Both the position numbers and the translations under genes were made by a program. A DNA stretch of 64,000 bases from Pseudomonas putida (lineage in GTDB: Bacteria; Pseudomonadota; Gammaproteobacteria; Pseudomonadales; Pseudomonadaceae), in contig NZ_JANHLD010000005.1 of assembly GCF_028682455.1 (NCBI RefSeq), forward strand, positions 264,001 to 328,000. Reading direction: 5' to 3'. Shown piece by piece: positions 8,381 to 16,681 of the stretch. The notes beneath the pieces were generated by a model. That model was given only the letters and a program-made list of their open reading frames with translations. It was not told the DNA's origin and did no database searches. The first letter of the stretch is position 1, and the number at the start of each line of letters is the position of its first letter.

Positions 8381-9205
8381 CTACTGTTTAGGGGCATCCA
8401 GCGGTGCCTGCATCTGCGCTTTCCAGCGCTCGATATTGCGTTGCAGCACCGCCTGAGACACGCCGGAGGCCGGCAATTCTGTCAGCTTTTTCGCCAGTTG
8501 TCCGCGTATCCAGGTGTCATTGCAGGCTGAATTATGCGACAGCGCCACATACAACCCCGGGCGATCCAGGGGCAAGCCGCGCGCCACCAGTTCATTGCTC
8601 ATACCCAGCGATTGCGCCATGGCCATGCCCGAGTAACGCCCGGCCAGCACGTACTCCACCTGACCCAGCAACAACTGCTGAAAGGCCTGAGTAAGGTTCT
8701 GTGCCGATGAGAGTTTCAAATTGGACTTGGCAAAGGCTTCGAATTCGGGGGTCAGCCGGGACTTTTGCGACAGGCTGCCCTGGCGCTCATGCAAATCGGC
8801 CAGGCCATCGTAGACCAGCGGCGAGTCGTGCCGGGTCCAGACCAGGTACTCGTTGTGCATCAGGGGCGGATGAACGTAGTCCACCGCCGTCAGCTCAGCC
8901 ACCACCAGGGGCGCATCGATCAGCATGTCGACCCGCCCACTGCGCACCTGTTCAAGGGCCTCGCTGCGGGTGCCGCTGTAGAGAATCTCGACTTTCACCC
9001 CAAGCTGCGTCGCAACCTGGTCGAGCAGATCGGCATTGGCGCCGATCAGGTGCTTGGGGTCCTTGGGGTCGCGCCATAAATAAGGCGGAGCGTCGGGACT
9101 GCCGGTCGCCACCAGGCGCTCGCACTTGCCCGCTGCCATTGCCTGCGACGGCAGCAACACCGCAGCGAGCACCAGCGCCGTGTTCATCCGGCCAAGCCAT
9201 CCCAT
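8381..9205 (-). CDS. Periplasmic substrate-binding protein, SBP_bac_3 type
   Basis: A 274-residue protein with a signal peptide (cleavage near AMA-AGKCE) and an amino-acid-binding fold: VATGSPDAPPYLW at the start of lobe 1, then GANADLLDQVATQLG and VRSGRVDMLIDAPLV. No ABC permease or ATPase gene is adjacent. Instead it leads an operon with two lipoproteins, so it may act as a free sensor or scavenger rather than a transporter subunit (inference). ATG 9203-9205 has AAGGAG 8 nt upstream. The ligand cannot be read from sequence alone. Confidence 0.85.
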   Translation of the reverse strand: MGWLGRMNTALVLAAVLLPSQAMAAGKCERLVATGSPDAPPYLWRDPKDPKHLIGANADLLDQVATQLGVKVEILYSGTRSEALEQVRSGRVDMLIDAPLVVAELTAVDYVHPPLMHNEYLVWTRHDSPLVYDGLADLHERQGSLSQKSRLTPEFEAFAKSNLKLSSAQNLTQAFQQLLLGQVEYVLAGRYSGMAMAQSLGMSNELVARGLPLDRPGLYVALSHNSACNDTWIRGQLAKKLTELPASGVSQAVLQRNIERWKAQMQAPLDAPKQ

Positions 9206-9232
9206 GCAAACGACTCCTTACCTTCTCGCACA

Positions 9233-9299
9233 ATAAAAAAGCCCGGTCCGCTGGGTTGCGCAAGACTGGCTTGCACAACCCGCCCGGACCGGGCCCTTT
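9233..9299 (-). terminator. Long-stem terminator after etfA
   Basis: A two-part hairpin: outer stem GCCCGGTCCG / CGGACCGGGC, inner stem GGGTTGcGCAAG / CTTGCaCAACCC. On the minus strand it is followed by TTTTTTATTG. It lies just after the etfA stop at 9318 and upstream of the 9205 gene. Confidence 0.85.
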
Positions 9300-9317
9300 A
9301 TAAGTGAAGCAGCGGGA

Positions 9318-10247
9318 TTAAACCAGCTTCTCCAGCTCAGGTACGGCTTCGAACAGATCAGCCACCAGGCCGTAGTCGGCCACCTGGAAGATCGGCGCTT
9401 CTTCGTCCTTGTTGATCGCAACGATCACTTTGGAGTCTTTCATGCCGGCCAGGTGCTGGATCGCGCCGGAGATACCAACGGCGATGTACAGCTGTGGCGC
9501 AACGATCTTGCCGGTCTGACCGACCTGCATGTCGTTGGGTACGAAACCTGCGTCGACCGCAGCGCGCGAAGCGCCAACGGCAGCACCCAGCTTGTCGGCC
9601 AGGGAGTACAGGTGCTTGAAGTTGTCGCCGTTCTGCATGCCGCGACCGCCGGAAACGACGATTTTGGCAGCGGTCAGCTCAGGACGGTCGGACTTGGCCA
9701 GCTCTTCGCCAACGAACGCCGATTTACCAGCGTCATGCGCTGCAGCGACGCTTTCGACCGCAGCCGAACCACCTTCGGCGGCAACGGCGTCGAAGCCGGT
9801 GGCACGTACGGTGATGACCTTGACGGCAGCGTTGGACTGTACGGTGGCGATAGCGTTACCGGCGTAGATCGGACGCTTGAAGGTGTCAGCCGATTCAACC
9901 GAGATGATCTCGGAGATCTGGTCGACGTCCAGCAGCGCGGCAACGCGCGGCAGGATGTTCTTGCCGTTGGAGGTGGCAGGTGCCAGCACGTGGCTGTAGC
10001 CCTTGCCCAACTCGGCGACCAGCGGAGCGACGTTTTCTGGCAGTTGGTGCGCGTAGGCAGCGTTGTCGGCAACCAGCACCTTGGCGACGCCGGCGATTTT
10101 CGCTGCGGCTTCAGCAACACCACCTACGTTCTGGCCAGCGACCAGCACGTGGATGTCGCCACCGATCTTGGCGGCAGCGGCAACAGTGTTCAGGGTGGCC
10201 GGGGCAACGGCACCGTTTTCGTGTTCAGCGATAACCAGGATAGTCAT
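9318..10247 (-). CDS. etfA: Electron transfer flavoprotein subunit alpha
   Basis: The alpha subunit of ETF carries FAD and passes electrons from acyl-CoA and other dehydrogenases to ETF-ubiquinone oxidoreductase. The 309-residue length is typical. The C-terminal FAD-binding region is clear: VSGGRGM near 200, then [31 protein letters not shown] and [19 protein letters not shown]. The ATG (10245-10247) directly follows the etfB TAA, giving TAAATG. A strong terminator follows. Confidence 0.97.
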   Translation of the reverse strand: MTILVIAEHENGAVAPATLNTVAAAAKIGGDIHVLVAGQNVGGVAEAAAKIAGVAKVLVADNAAYAHQLPENVAPLVAELGKGYSHVLAPATSNGKNILPRVAALLDVDQISEIISVESADTFKRPIYAGNAIATVQSNAAVKVITVRATGFDAVAAEGGSAAVESVAAAHDAGKSAFVGEELAKSDRPELTAAKIVVSGGRGMQNGDNFKHLYSLADKLGAAVGASRAAVDAGFVPNDMQVGQTGKIVAPQLYIAVGISGAIQHLAGMKDSKVIVAINKDEEAPIFQVADYGLVADLFEAVPELEKLV

Positions 10248-10997
10248 TTAGATTACCTTCGCCTCGTTCTTCAGTTTCTCGACCAGTTCAGCAACCGACT
10301 TGACCTTGATACCAGCGCTGCGAGCAGCCGGCGCTTCGACTTTCAGGGTCTTGTTGGTGGAGGCGGTGGAAACGCCCAGCGCGTCTGGAGTAACGGTTTC
10401 CAGAGGCTTTTTCTTGGCCTTCATGATGTTTGGCAGCGACGCGTAGCGTGGCTCGTTCAAACGCAGGTCGGTGGTGACGATCGCAGGCAGGTTCAGCGCA
10501 ACAGTCTGCAGGCCGCCGTCGATTTCACGGGTGACGTTGACCTTGTCGCCAGCGACTTCGACCTTGGAGGCGAAAGTACCCTGGGCGAAGCCGGTCAGCG
10601 CAGCCAGCATCTGGCCGGTCTGGTTGTTGTCGCTGTCGATGGCTTGCTTGCCAAGGATCACCAGCTGAGGTTGCTCTTTGTCGACCACAGCCTTGAGCAG
10701 CTTGGCCACGGCCAGGGAGGTCAGCTCGTCGGCGGATTCGACCAGCACCGCACGGTCGGCACCCAGTGCCAGGGCAGTACGCAACTGCTCCTGCGCCGTA
10801 GCGGGGCCTACGGTAACGACGACGATCTCGCTCGCCACGCCCTTTTCTTTCAGGCGTACGGCTTCTTCTACGGCGATTTCGCAGAAGGGGTTCATGGACA
10901 TCTTGACGTTAGCAAGGTCGACGCCGGAGTTGTCCGCCTTGACGCGAACCTTGACGTTATAGTCGACCACTCGTTTGACAGCTACAAGAACCTTCAT
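10248..10997 (-). CDS. etfB: Electron transfer flavoprotein subunit beta
   Basis: The beta subunit of ETF (249 residues), the AMP-binding partner of EtfA. It begins [20 protein letters not shown] and contains [29 protein letters not shown] and [20 protein letters not shown], characteristic of the family. ATG 10995-10997 is chosen over an upstream in-frame start at 11042 because GAGGA precedes it and family members begin here. It is first in the etfBA operon and divergent from ETF-QO. I see no confident promoter in the first 150 nt upstream. Confidence 0.97.
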   Translation of the reverse strand: MKVLVAVKRVVDYNVKVRVKADNSGVDLANVKMSMNPFCEIAVEEAVRLKEKGVASEIVVVTVGPATAQEQLRTALALGADRAVLVESADELTSLAVAKLLKAVVDKEQPQLVILGKQAIDSDNNQTGQMLAALTGFAQGTFASKVEVAGDKVNVTREIDGGLQTVALNLPAIVTTDLRLNEPRYASLPNIMKAKKKPLETVTPDALGVSTASTNKTLKVEAPAARSAGIKVKSVAELVEKLKNEAKVI

Positions 10998-11373
10998 GGA
11001 TTCCTCGTTACTCTCCGGTGAAAAGAATGTCGCCTGGGGCAAACCCGGCGATTGCGCGTGGGTACAAGGGCACCTCTAAAAACGATTGCAGCCGGTCGAA
11101 TTCAACCCTGACTTAGCGGTCTCGATTTGACCTTGCAGAAGCAAAACCCGTGGTCCATTTTCTGTCGTGGTGTGTAAACTCCACTACAAAGCGGGTTAAG
11201 GCCTCAATGCCCTGCTTTTCGCCTGGTTTTTAGGGGTGCACCTGCATCCGACGGTCAGCCTACGGCGAGCGCAAAACCGCTCGTATCTTGACCGTAACGC
11301 CCAATCCGGTCAATACGGCAAACCGGTCAGCTTCAAGCCGCGCTTCTTTGATTTTACTGGCCTGCGGCAAATT

Positions 11374-11387
11374 CAAACAAACGTTTG
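11374..11387. promoter_or_regulatory. Candidate PsrA operator upstream of ETF-QO
   Basis: CAAAC-AAAC-GTTTG fits the published P. aeruginosa PsrA consensus (C/G)AAAC-N(2-4)-GTTT(G/C) exactly, as I remember it. It ends 2 nt before the predicted -35 at 11390, so a bound repressor would block polymerase. PsrA is a fatty-acid-responsive TetR regulator of beta-oxidation genes, which suits an ETF-QO promoter. A nested perfect 12-bp palindrome ACAAACGTTTGT spans 11377-11388. Confidence 0.6.
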
Positions 11388-11389
11388 TA

Positions 11390-11418
11390 TTGGACCCCGT
11401 GAGTGGTGTAGATATAAT
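11390..11418 (+). promoter_or_regulatory. Predicted sigma70 promoter of ETF-QO
   Basis: TTGGAC (11390-11395), a 17-nt spacer and TATAAT (11413-11418), about 120 nt upstream of the GTG start. The rest of the divergent etfB/ETF-QO gap, 10998-11541, shows no convincing gene. Confidence 0.7.
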
Positions 11419-11541
11419 GCGCGGCCAAGAGAAAGCGGTGTAGTCCGTCATCACTCGAGCTACAGCCCGAGCGCATTCAAAATGACCGCCTGACACCCGC
11501 CAACAAAGAAAAACCGATGAGCCTTGAGTAGGAGAGAACCT

Positions 11542-13206
11542 GTGGAACGCGAATACATGGAATTCGACGTGGTCATCGTCGGCGCCGGCCCGGCGGGCCT
11601 GTCCGCCGCCTGCCGACTGAAGCAGAAGGCCGCCGAAGCCGGTAACGAAATCAGCGTTTGCGTGGTTGAGAAAGGCTCTGAAGTCGGTGCCCACATCCTC
11701 TCCGGCGCGGTGTTCGAACCACGCGCCCTGAACGAACTGTTCCCGGACTGGAAAGAGCTCGGCGCCCCGCTCAACACCGCCGTCAAACGCGACGACATCT
11801 ATGTGCTCAAGGATGCTGGCAGCTCGATCAAGGTCCCGGACCTGTTCGTGCCCAAGACCATGCACAACGAAGGCAACTACATCATCTCCCTGGGCAACCT
11901 GTGCCGCTGGCTCGCCCAGCAGGCCGAGAACCTGGGCGTGGAGATCTACCCGGGCTTCGCCGCCCAGGAAGCGCTGTTCGACGAGAACGGCGTGGTACGC
12001 GGGATCATCACCGGCGACCTGGGTGTCGACCGTGAAGGCAATCCTAAAGACGGCCTGTACACCCCAGGCATGGAACTGCGCGGCAAGTACACCTTGTTTG
12101 CCGAAGGCTGCCGTGGCCATATCGGCAAGCAACTGATCAAGCGCTTCAACCTCGACAGCGACGCCGACGTCCAGCACTACGGCATCGGCCTCAAGGAAAT
12201 CTGGGAAATCGACCCGGCCAAGCACGAACAGGGCTTGGTCGTGCACACCGCCGGCTGGCCGCTGGATGTGATGGCCAAGGACAACACCGGTGGTTCCTTC
12301 CTTTATCACCTGGAAAACAACCAGGTGGTTGTCGGCCTGATCGTCGACCTGTCGTACGCCAACCCGTTCCTGTCGCCGTTCGACGAGTTCCAGCGCCTCA
12401 AGCACCACCCGGTGATCAGCCAGTACCTCGAAGGTGGCAAGCGCATCAGCTACGGCGCCCGCGCCCTGGCCAAGGGCGGCTTGAACTCGCTGCCTAAAAT
12501 GGTTTTCGCCGGTGGCGCCCTGATCGGCTGCGACCTGGGCACCATGAACGTGGCCAAGATCAAGGGCAGCCACACTGCCATGAAGTCCGGCATGCTCGCA
12601 GCAGACGCAGTGGCCGATGCCCTGCTGGCCGGTAGCGAAGGCGGCGATCAGCTCAACACCTACGTCGAAGCGTTCAAGGCCAGCTGGCTGTATGAAGAAC
12701 TGTTCGCCAGCCGTAACTTCGGCCCGGCCATGCACAAGTTCGGCCCGATGCTCGGCGCTGCGTTCAACTACGTTGACCAGAACTGGTTTGGCGGCAAGCT
12801 ACCGTTCACCCTGCACGACACCAAGCCGGACTACGCCTGCCTGAAACTTGCAGCTGATTCGAAGAAAATCGACTATCCCAAGCCTGATGGCAAACTCAGC
12901 TTCGACAAGCTGAGCTCGGTGTTCCTCTCCAGCACCAACCATGAAGAAGAACAGCCGTGCCACCTCAAGCTGGCCGATGCGAGCATCCCGATCGGCACCA
13001 ACCTGCCCCTGTACGACGAGCCGGCCCAGCGTTACTGCCCGGCGGGCGTGTACGAGGTAGTCACCCAGGAAGACGGCGCCAAGCGCTTTCAGATCAACGC
13101 CCAGAACTGCGTGCACTGCAAGACCTGTGACATCAAGGACCCTTCGCAGAACATCACCTGGGTCACGCCGGAAGGCGCCGGTGGCCCGACTTACCCGAAC
13201 ATGTAA
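11542..13206 (+). CDS. Electron transfer flavoprotein-ubiquinone oxidoreductase
   Basis: A 554-residue membrane-associated FAD/4Fe-4S enzyme that takes electrons from reduced ETF and reduces ubiquinone, linking beta-oxidation and amino-acid catabolism to respiration. The N-terminus has the FAD loop FDVVIVGAGPAGLSAACRL; GGALIGCDLGTMNVAKIKGS lies in the second FAD-binding segment. The C-terminal ferredoxin-like part holds CPAGVYEV and CVHCKTCDIKDPSQNI, supplying the cluster cysteines. The start is GTG 11542 (MEREYMEFDVV), with AGGAG 7 nt upstream; a TTG at 11524 is too far from it. Divergent from etfBA, with which it forms one pathway. Confidence 0.96.
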   Translation: MEREYMEFDVVIVGAGPAGLSAACRLKQKAAEAGNEISVCVVEKGSEVGAHILSGAVFEPRALNELFPDWKELGAPLNTAVKRDDIYVLKDAGSSIKVPDLFVPKTMHNEGNYIISLGNLCRWLAQQAENLGVEIYPGFAAQEALFDENGVVRGIITGDLGVDREGNPKDGLYTPGMELRGKYTLFAEGCRGHIGKQLIKRFNLDSDADVQHYGIGLKEIWEIDPAKHEQGLVVHTAGWPLDVMAKDNTGGSFLYHLENNQVVVGLIVDLSYANPFLSPFDEFQRLKHHPVISQYLEGGKRISYGARALAKGGLNSLPKMVFAGGALIGCDLGTMNVAKIKGSHTAMKSGMLAADAVADALLAGSEGGDQLNTYVEAFKASWLYEELFASRNFGPAMHKFGPMLGAAFNYVDQNWFGGKLPFTLHDTKPDYACLKLAADSKKIDYPKPDGKLSFDKLSSVFLSSTNHEEEQPCHLKLADASIPIGTNLPLYDEPAQRYCPAGVYEVVTQEDGAKRFQINAQNCVHCKTCDIKDPSQNITWVTPEGAGGPTYPNM

Positions 13207-13220
13207 GCCGGCCCGCCACT

Positions 13221-13263
13221 AAAAAAGCCCCCTCGCCTCACGGCCAGGGGGCTTTTTATTTTG
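13221..13263. terminator. Terminator between ETF-QO and the MFS gene
   Basis: AAAAAAGCCCCCT, a loop of about 12 nt, then AGGGGGCTTTTTATTTT. The A-tract and T-tract allow function in both directions, which suits the convergent genes on each side. Confidence 0.88.
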
Positions 13264-13282
13264 TAGGAGCAGGCTTGCCCCG
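13264..13282. repeat. Single REP element
   Basis: TAGGAGCAGGCTTGCCCCG matches the window's REP core apart from one base (AGC-A-GGC instead of AGC-G-GGC). It abuts the terminator in the short convergent gap. Confidence 0.65.
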
Positions 13283-13291
13283 GGACAACCG

Positions 13292-14614
13292 TCAGCATCG
13301 CACCCCTGCTTCCTCGATCGTCGCGCCTTCCCGTCCGCCGAAATACATCGCCGTCAACAACCCCACAGCCCCCATCACCAACGCGAAACCCGCGCACACC
13401 CATGGGCTCCATGGCATCAGAGCGATCAGCATCAACGGCGTGGTACTGGCCCACAATGCATAGGCAATGTTGTAGGTGAAGGAAATGCCCGACACACGAA
13501 TCGGCGCCGGGAACAGACCGACCATCACCGACGGCACCACTCCCACCACGCCACAAGCCAACCCCGCCAGGGCATAGGCCACGCCGGGCCATTCCCAGCC
13601 GCTCACCAGGCTTGCGTACAAGGCGCCGATACCCAGCGGCATCAGCAGGCTGTAGAACATCAATGCGCGCCAGGCACCGATACGGTCAACCAGCAACCCC
13701 GCCAGCACGCAACCGATGTTGAGAAAGACAATGCCCATGCTGCTCAAGGCAAAGGTATGCCCGGCGTCCATGCCAAAGCGCTGCTGCATGATAGTGGGGG
13801 TAATCACCACCAGCACCACCACCGCCGAGGTCAGCACACAGGTCAGCAGCACCGCCGGCGCCAGCGCTCGCCGATGCTCGCGCAGCACGGTGCTCAGCGG
13901 AAAGGCTACCGGTTGCTCGCGCCGTTCGCGCAAGGCCAGGAACACCGGCGTCTCGCTCAGCCAGCGGCGCAGCCACACGCCGATCACACCGAACACACCG
14001 CCCAGCAGGAAGGGATAGCGCCATGCGTAGTCGAGAATCTCCTGGGGGGTGAACCACTGCGCCAGCGCGGTCGCCGTCAAGGCTCCGAGCAAGTAGCCAA
14101 AGGTCAGGCCGGCCTGGAGAAAGCCCAGGGCATAGCCGCGACGCCCGACCGGAGCGTGCTCGGCCACGAACACCCAGGCACTGGGCACTTCGCCGCCCAC
14201 CGCCGCGCCCTGCAGAATGCGCAGGGCCAGCAGGATCAGCGGGGCGAAGTAGCCGATGTCGGCGTAGGTCGGCATGAGGCCGATCAGCAAACACGGCAAG
14301 GCCATCATCAGGATACTCAGGCTGAAGACCTTCTTGCGCCCCAGGTGATCGGCGAAATGCGCCATCAGGATGCCGCCAAGGGGCCTGGCCAGGTAGCCCG
14401 TGACAAAAATGCCGAAGCTTTGCAGCAGGCGCAGCCACTCCGGCATCTGCGGCGGGAAGAACAGCTGACTCAAGGTCAGGGCAAAGAACACGAAGATGAT
14501 GAAATCGTAGATTTCCAGCGCGCCGCCCAATGCCGCCAGGCTCAGGGTCTTGTGGTCACTGCGGCTCAAGCGCATCGCTGGCGCAGGCGTAGTGGCTGTC
14601 ATAGGAGCATCCAT
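13292..14614 (-). CDS. MFS transporter, metabolite:H+ symporter (MHS) type
   Basis: About 440 residues with 12 predicted membrane spans. The loop motif DHLGRKKVF between spans 2 and 3, RILQGAAVGGEVPSAWVFVAE in span 4-5 and the opening ALGGALEIYDFIIFVFF are typical of the MHS family (citrate, proline, 2-oxoglutarate and shikimate carriers). Substrate not determined; an organic acid is likely. The start is uncertain: ATG 14614 (MDAPMTATTP) has no visible ribosome site, ATG 14602 is an alternative, and a TTG lies at 14617. It stands alone between a terminator and the receiver-like gene. Confidence 0.88.
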   Translation of the reverse strand: MDAPMTATTPAPAMRLSRSDHKTLSLAALGGALEIYDFIIFVFFALTLSQLFFPPQMPEWLRLLQSFGIFVTGYLARPLGGILMAHFADHLGRKKVFSLSILMMALPCLLIGLMPTYADIGYFAPLILLALRILQGAAVGGEVPSAWVFVAEHAPVGRRGYALGFLQAGLTFGYLLGALTATALAQWFTPQEILDYAWRYPFLLGGVFGVIGVWLRRWLSETPVFLALRERREQPVAFPLSTVLREHRRALAPAVLLTCVLTSAVVVLVVITPTIMQQRFGMDAGHTFALSSMGIVFLNIGCVLAGLLVDRIGAWRALMFYSLLMPLGIGALYASLVSGWEWPGVAYALAGLACGVVGVVPSVMVGLFPAPIRVSGISFTYNIAYALWASTTPLMLIALMPWSPWVCAGFALVMGAVGLLTAMYFGGREGATIEEAGVRC

Positions 14615-14712
14615 CAATCAGTGGGCAGACCAACGCGCACGCCGGCGCGCCTGGGCAAACGCAAGAGGATAACAAAACGCGCACCCCTGGGGTGCGCAGG
14701 TGCTATCAGCGC

Positions 14713-15198
14713 TCAGGACTGGCGGGAGAACGCACTCGAGCCAAAGCTCATCCGTCGCGGGGTATAAGCGGGATGCGGGATTCGCTCAGTAATACCCGGC
14801 AATTGCCCCAGCACCTTGGGCGCATCGATGATGCCCATGAAGGTCTGCAGGGTTTCGTTGTCGGGCACTTTGGGCAGGCTGATGTTCACCGCCTGGCGCT
14901 GGGTGGCGGGAATGGCAGGCACCTTCAGGTGCTGGGACTGGTATAGCAGGGCATGCTGGATCTGCGAATTGACCCGGCAAAAACGCTCCAGGTCGACGCC
15001 GACATGGTTGGCCAGGTCGATGTTGCCAACCAACAGATTGAACGGCTGCAACGCCGCCTGCACCAAACGCTGCAGGTCTTCGAAGCATTCCACGGGGGCG
15101 ATACGGTAATAGCCCATGCCGTTGAGCATCTTTTCCAGCTGCATCAACTGCATCGGGTGCTCGTCGGCAATCAGGATCCGCATGGATTTGTTTGGCAT
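14713..15198 (-). CDS. Degenerate response-regulator receiver protein (no output domain)
   Basis: A 161-residue protein beginning MPNKSMRILIADEHPMQLMQ, a CheY-like beta1 with acidic residues Asp12-Glu13. Aligning beta3 (FNLLVGNIDLANHVG) to the usual D-x-x-x-P-x-x-D-G places Asn59 at the phospho-acceptor position. The conserved Lys survives in SLPKV. No DNA-binding or enzymatic output domain follows; the last 40 residues look disordered. It may work as a phosphorylation-independent adaptor (inference). ATG 15198 is taken, but ATG 15183 (MRILIADEHP) is equally possible. It is divergent from the pvdR-type operon, and its partner is unknown. Confidence 0.7.
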   Translation of the reverse strand: MPNKSMRILIADEHPMQLMQLEKMLNGMGYYRIAPVECFEDLQRLVQAALQPFNLLVGNIDLANHVGVDLERFCRVNSQIQHALLYQSQHLKVPAIPATQRQAVNISLPKVPDNETLQTFMGIIDAPKVLGQLPGITERIPHPAYTPRRMSFGSSAFSRQS

Positions 15199-15446
15199 CG
15201 TCTATGACCAAGGCTTGAGAGCGTTAGTGACGTTCCTTGACCATACTGCGCCAATATTTCAACTACAGGCTGGAGGCGGGTAATCCGCCTGTGAAAGGGT
15301 CTTCACTGATAGTTGTAGGGAATCCCTCAGAAATCAAGCAAGGCCTGCAAGGAATTTTCAGCACGCCTGGCGACAACGACATCTTCCTGACGCTATTCAA
15401 CGATGGCTGCATCGAGCAGATCTGAATGATGGCAGTTTGCAACAAT

Positions 15447-15465
15447 ACAAATTACAATCATTTGC
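15447..15465. promoter_or_regulatory. Candidate Fur box upstream of pvdR
   Basis: The 19 bases ACAAATTACAATCATTTGC match 12 of 19 positions of the classical Fur consensus, with the AATCATT half intact. It lies 37-55 nt upstream of the preferred pvdR ATG. This fits iron regulation of a siderophore-type exporter. The rest of 15199-15501 shows no convincing gene; a 62-codon TTG-initiated frame there is not credible. Confidence 0.45.
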
Positions 15466-15501
15466 ATTATGAGTATCACCCCCTCCTGGCTGGAAGCCCG
15501 C

Positions 15502-16680
15502 ATGAGACGTCCTTCGAACAAACGCCGCCTGCTTCTGTGCGGCCTCGGCTTGCTCGCCCTTAGCGCCCTGCTCGCCTGGAAAGCCCTGCCCGCCGGTAGC
15601 GACCCGCTGAGCACCGTCAGCGTCACCCGCACGGACATCGAAAGCAGCGTCACCGCACTGGGCACCTTGCAGCCCAGACGCTACGTGGACGTCGGCGCCC
15701 AGGCTTCCGGGCAGATCCGCAAGCTGCACGTGGAGGTGGGCGACCCGGTCAAGACTGGCCAATTGCTGGTCGAGATCGACCCCTCGACCCAACAAGCCAG
15801 GCTCGACGCCGGTCGCTTCTCGATCGACAACCTCAAGGCCCAGCTTGCCGAGCAGCAAGCCCAGTACCAATTGGCCGAGCAACAGTACAAGCGCCAGCGC
15901 AACCTGGCCGCCGGCGGCGCCACGCGCGAAGAAGACGTGCAAAGTGCCCAGGCCCAACTCAAGGTCACCCAGGCCCGCATCGACATGTACCACGCACAGA
16001 TCCGCCAGGCCCAGGCGAACCTGCGCAGCGATGAAGCCGAGCTGGGCTACACCCGAATCTATGCACCGATGTCCGGCACCGTGGTTGCCGTCGATGCCCG
16101 CGAGGGCCAGACCCTCAACGCCCAGCAGCAAACACCGTTGATCCTGCGCATCGCCAAGCTGTCGCCGATGACCGTCTGGGCCCAGGTATCGGAAGCCGAT
16201 ATCGGACACGTCAAACCCGGCATGACGGCCTACTTCACCACCCTGGCTGGCGGCAAGCGTCGCTGGCACAGCACGGTACGCCAGATCCTCCCAGTGCCGC
16301 CCAAGCCACTGGACCAGTCCAGCCAGGGCGGCGGCAGCCCGGCCAGTGCCGCTGGCAGTGGCGCAGGTAGCAAGGTGGTGCTGTACACCGTGCTGCTGGA
16401 TGTCGACAACGCCGACAACGCCCTGATGGCAGAAATGACCACCCAGGTGTTTTTCGTCGCCGGGCGGGCCAGCAAGGTGCTGACCGTACCGGTGGCGGCC
16501 CTGGATGAAGACACCAGCGCCCAGAGCATGGCTGTTGCCCAGGTGCTGAACGCCAACGGCAAGGTCGAGCAGCGTCGGGTACGCACCGGGCTCAGCGACC
16601 GCTTGCGGGTGCAAGTACTGGACGGCCTGGCCGAAGGTGAACGGCTGCTGATCGGCGCACCTGCTGCCAGCGGAGGTTGA
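15502..16680 (+). CDS. pvdR: MacA/PvdR-type periplasmic adaptor of a tripartite ABC exporter
   Basis: A 392-residue membrane fusion protein with an N-terminal membrane anchor ([20 protein letters not shown]). It has biotinyl-lipoyl halves ([20 protein letters not shown] and [14 protein letters not shown]), a helical hairpin of about 100 residues rich in Gln and Ala, and C-terminal beta domains. It should link the MacB-like ATPase to the outer-membrane channel. ATG 15502 is preferred over the ATG at 15469 because GGAAG lies 5-7 nt upstream and the anchor then begins normally. The stop is 1 nt before the next start. PvdRT-OpmQ recycles or exports pyoverdine in other Pseudomonas; that specific role here is inferred from family and the Fur-like box. 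A generic macA is the alternative. Confidence 0.8.
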   Translation: MRRPSNKRRLLLCGLGLLALSALLAWKALPAGSDPLSTVSVTRTDIESSVTALGTLQPRRYVDVGAQASGQIRKLHVEVGDPVKTGQLLVEIDPSTQQARLDAGRFSIDNLKAQLAEQQAQYQLAEQQYKRQRNLAAGGATREEDVQSAQAQLKVTQARIDMYHAQIRQAQANLRSDEAELGYTRIYAPMSGTVVAVDAREGQTLNAQQQTPLILRIAKLSPMTVWAQVSEADIGHVKPGMTAYFTTLAGGKRRWHSTVRQILPVPPKPLDQSSQGGGSPASAAGSGAGSKVVLYTVLLDVDNADNALMAEMTTQVFFVAGRASKVLTVPVAALDEDTSAQSMAVAQVLNANGKVEQRRVRTGLSDRLRVQVLDGLAEGERLLIGAPAASGG

Positions 16681-16681
16681 G

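Noticed and set aside
11236-11493. An 85-codon plus-strand frame in the etfB/ETF-QO gap
   Set aside because: It contains the ETF-QO promoter and operator, and its protein has no recognisable features.
15237-15425. A 62-codon plus-strand frame upstream of pvdR
   Set aside because: It needs a TTG start without a ribosome site and resembles no known protein.
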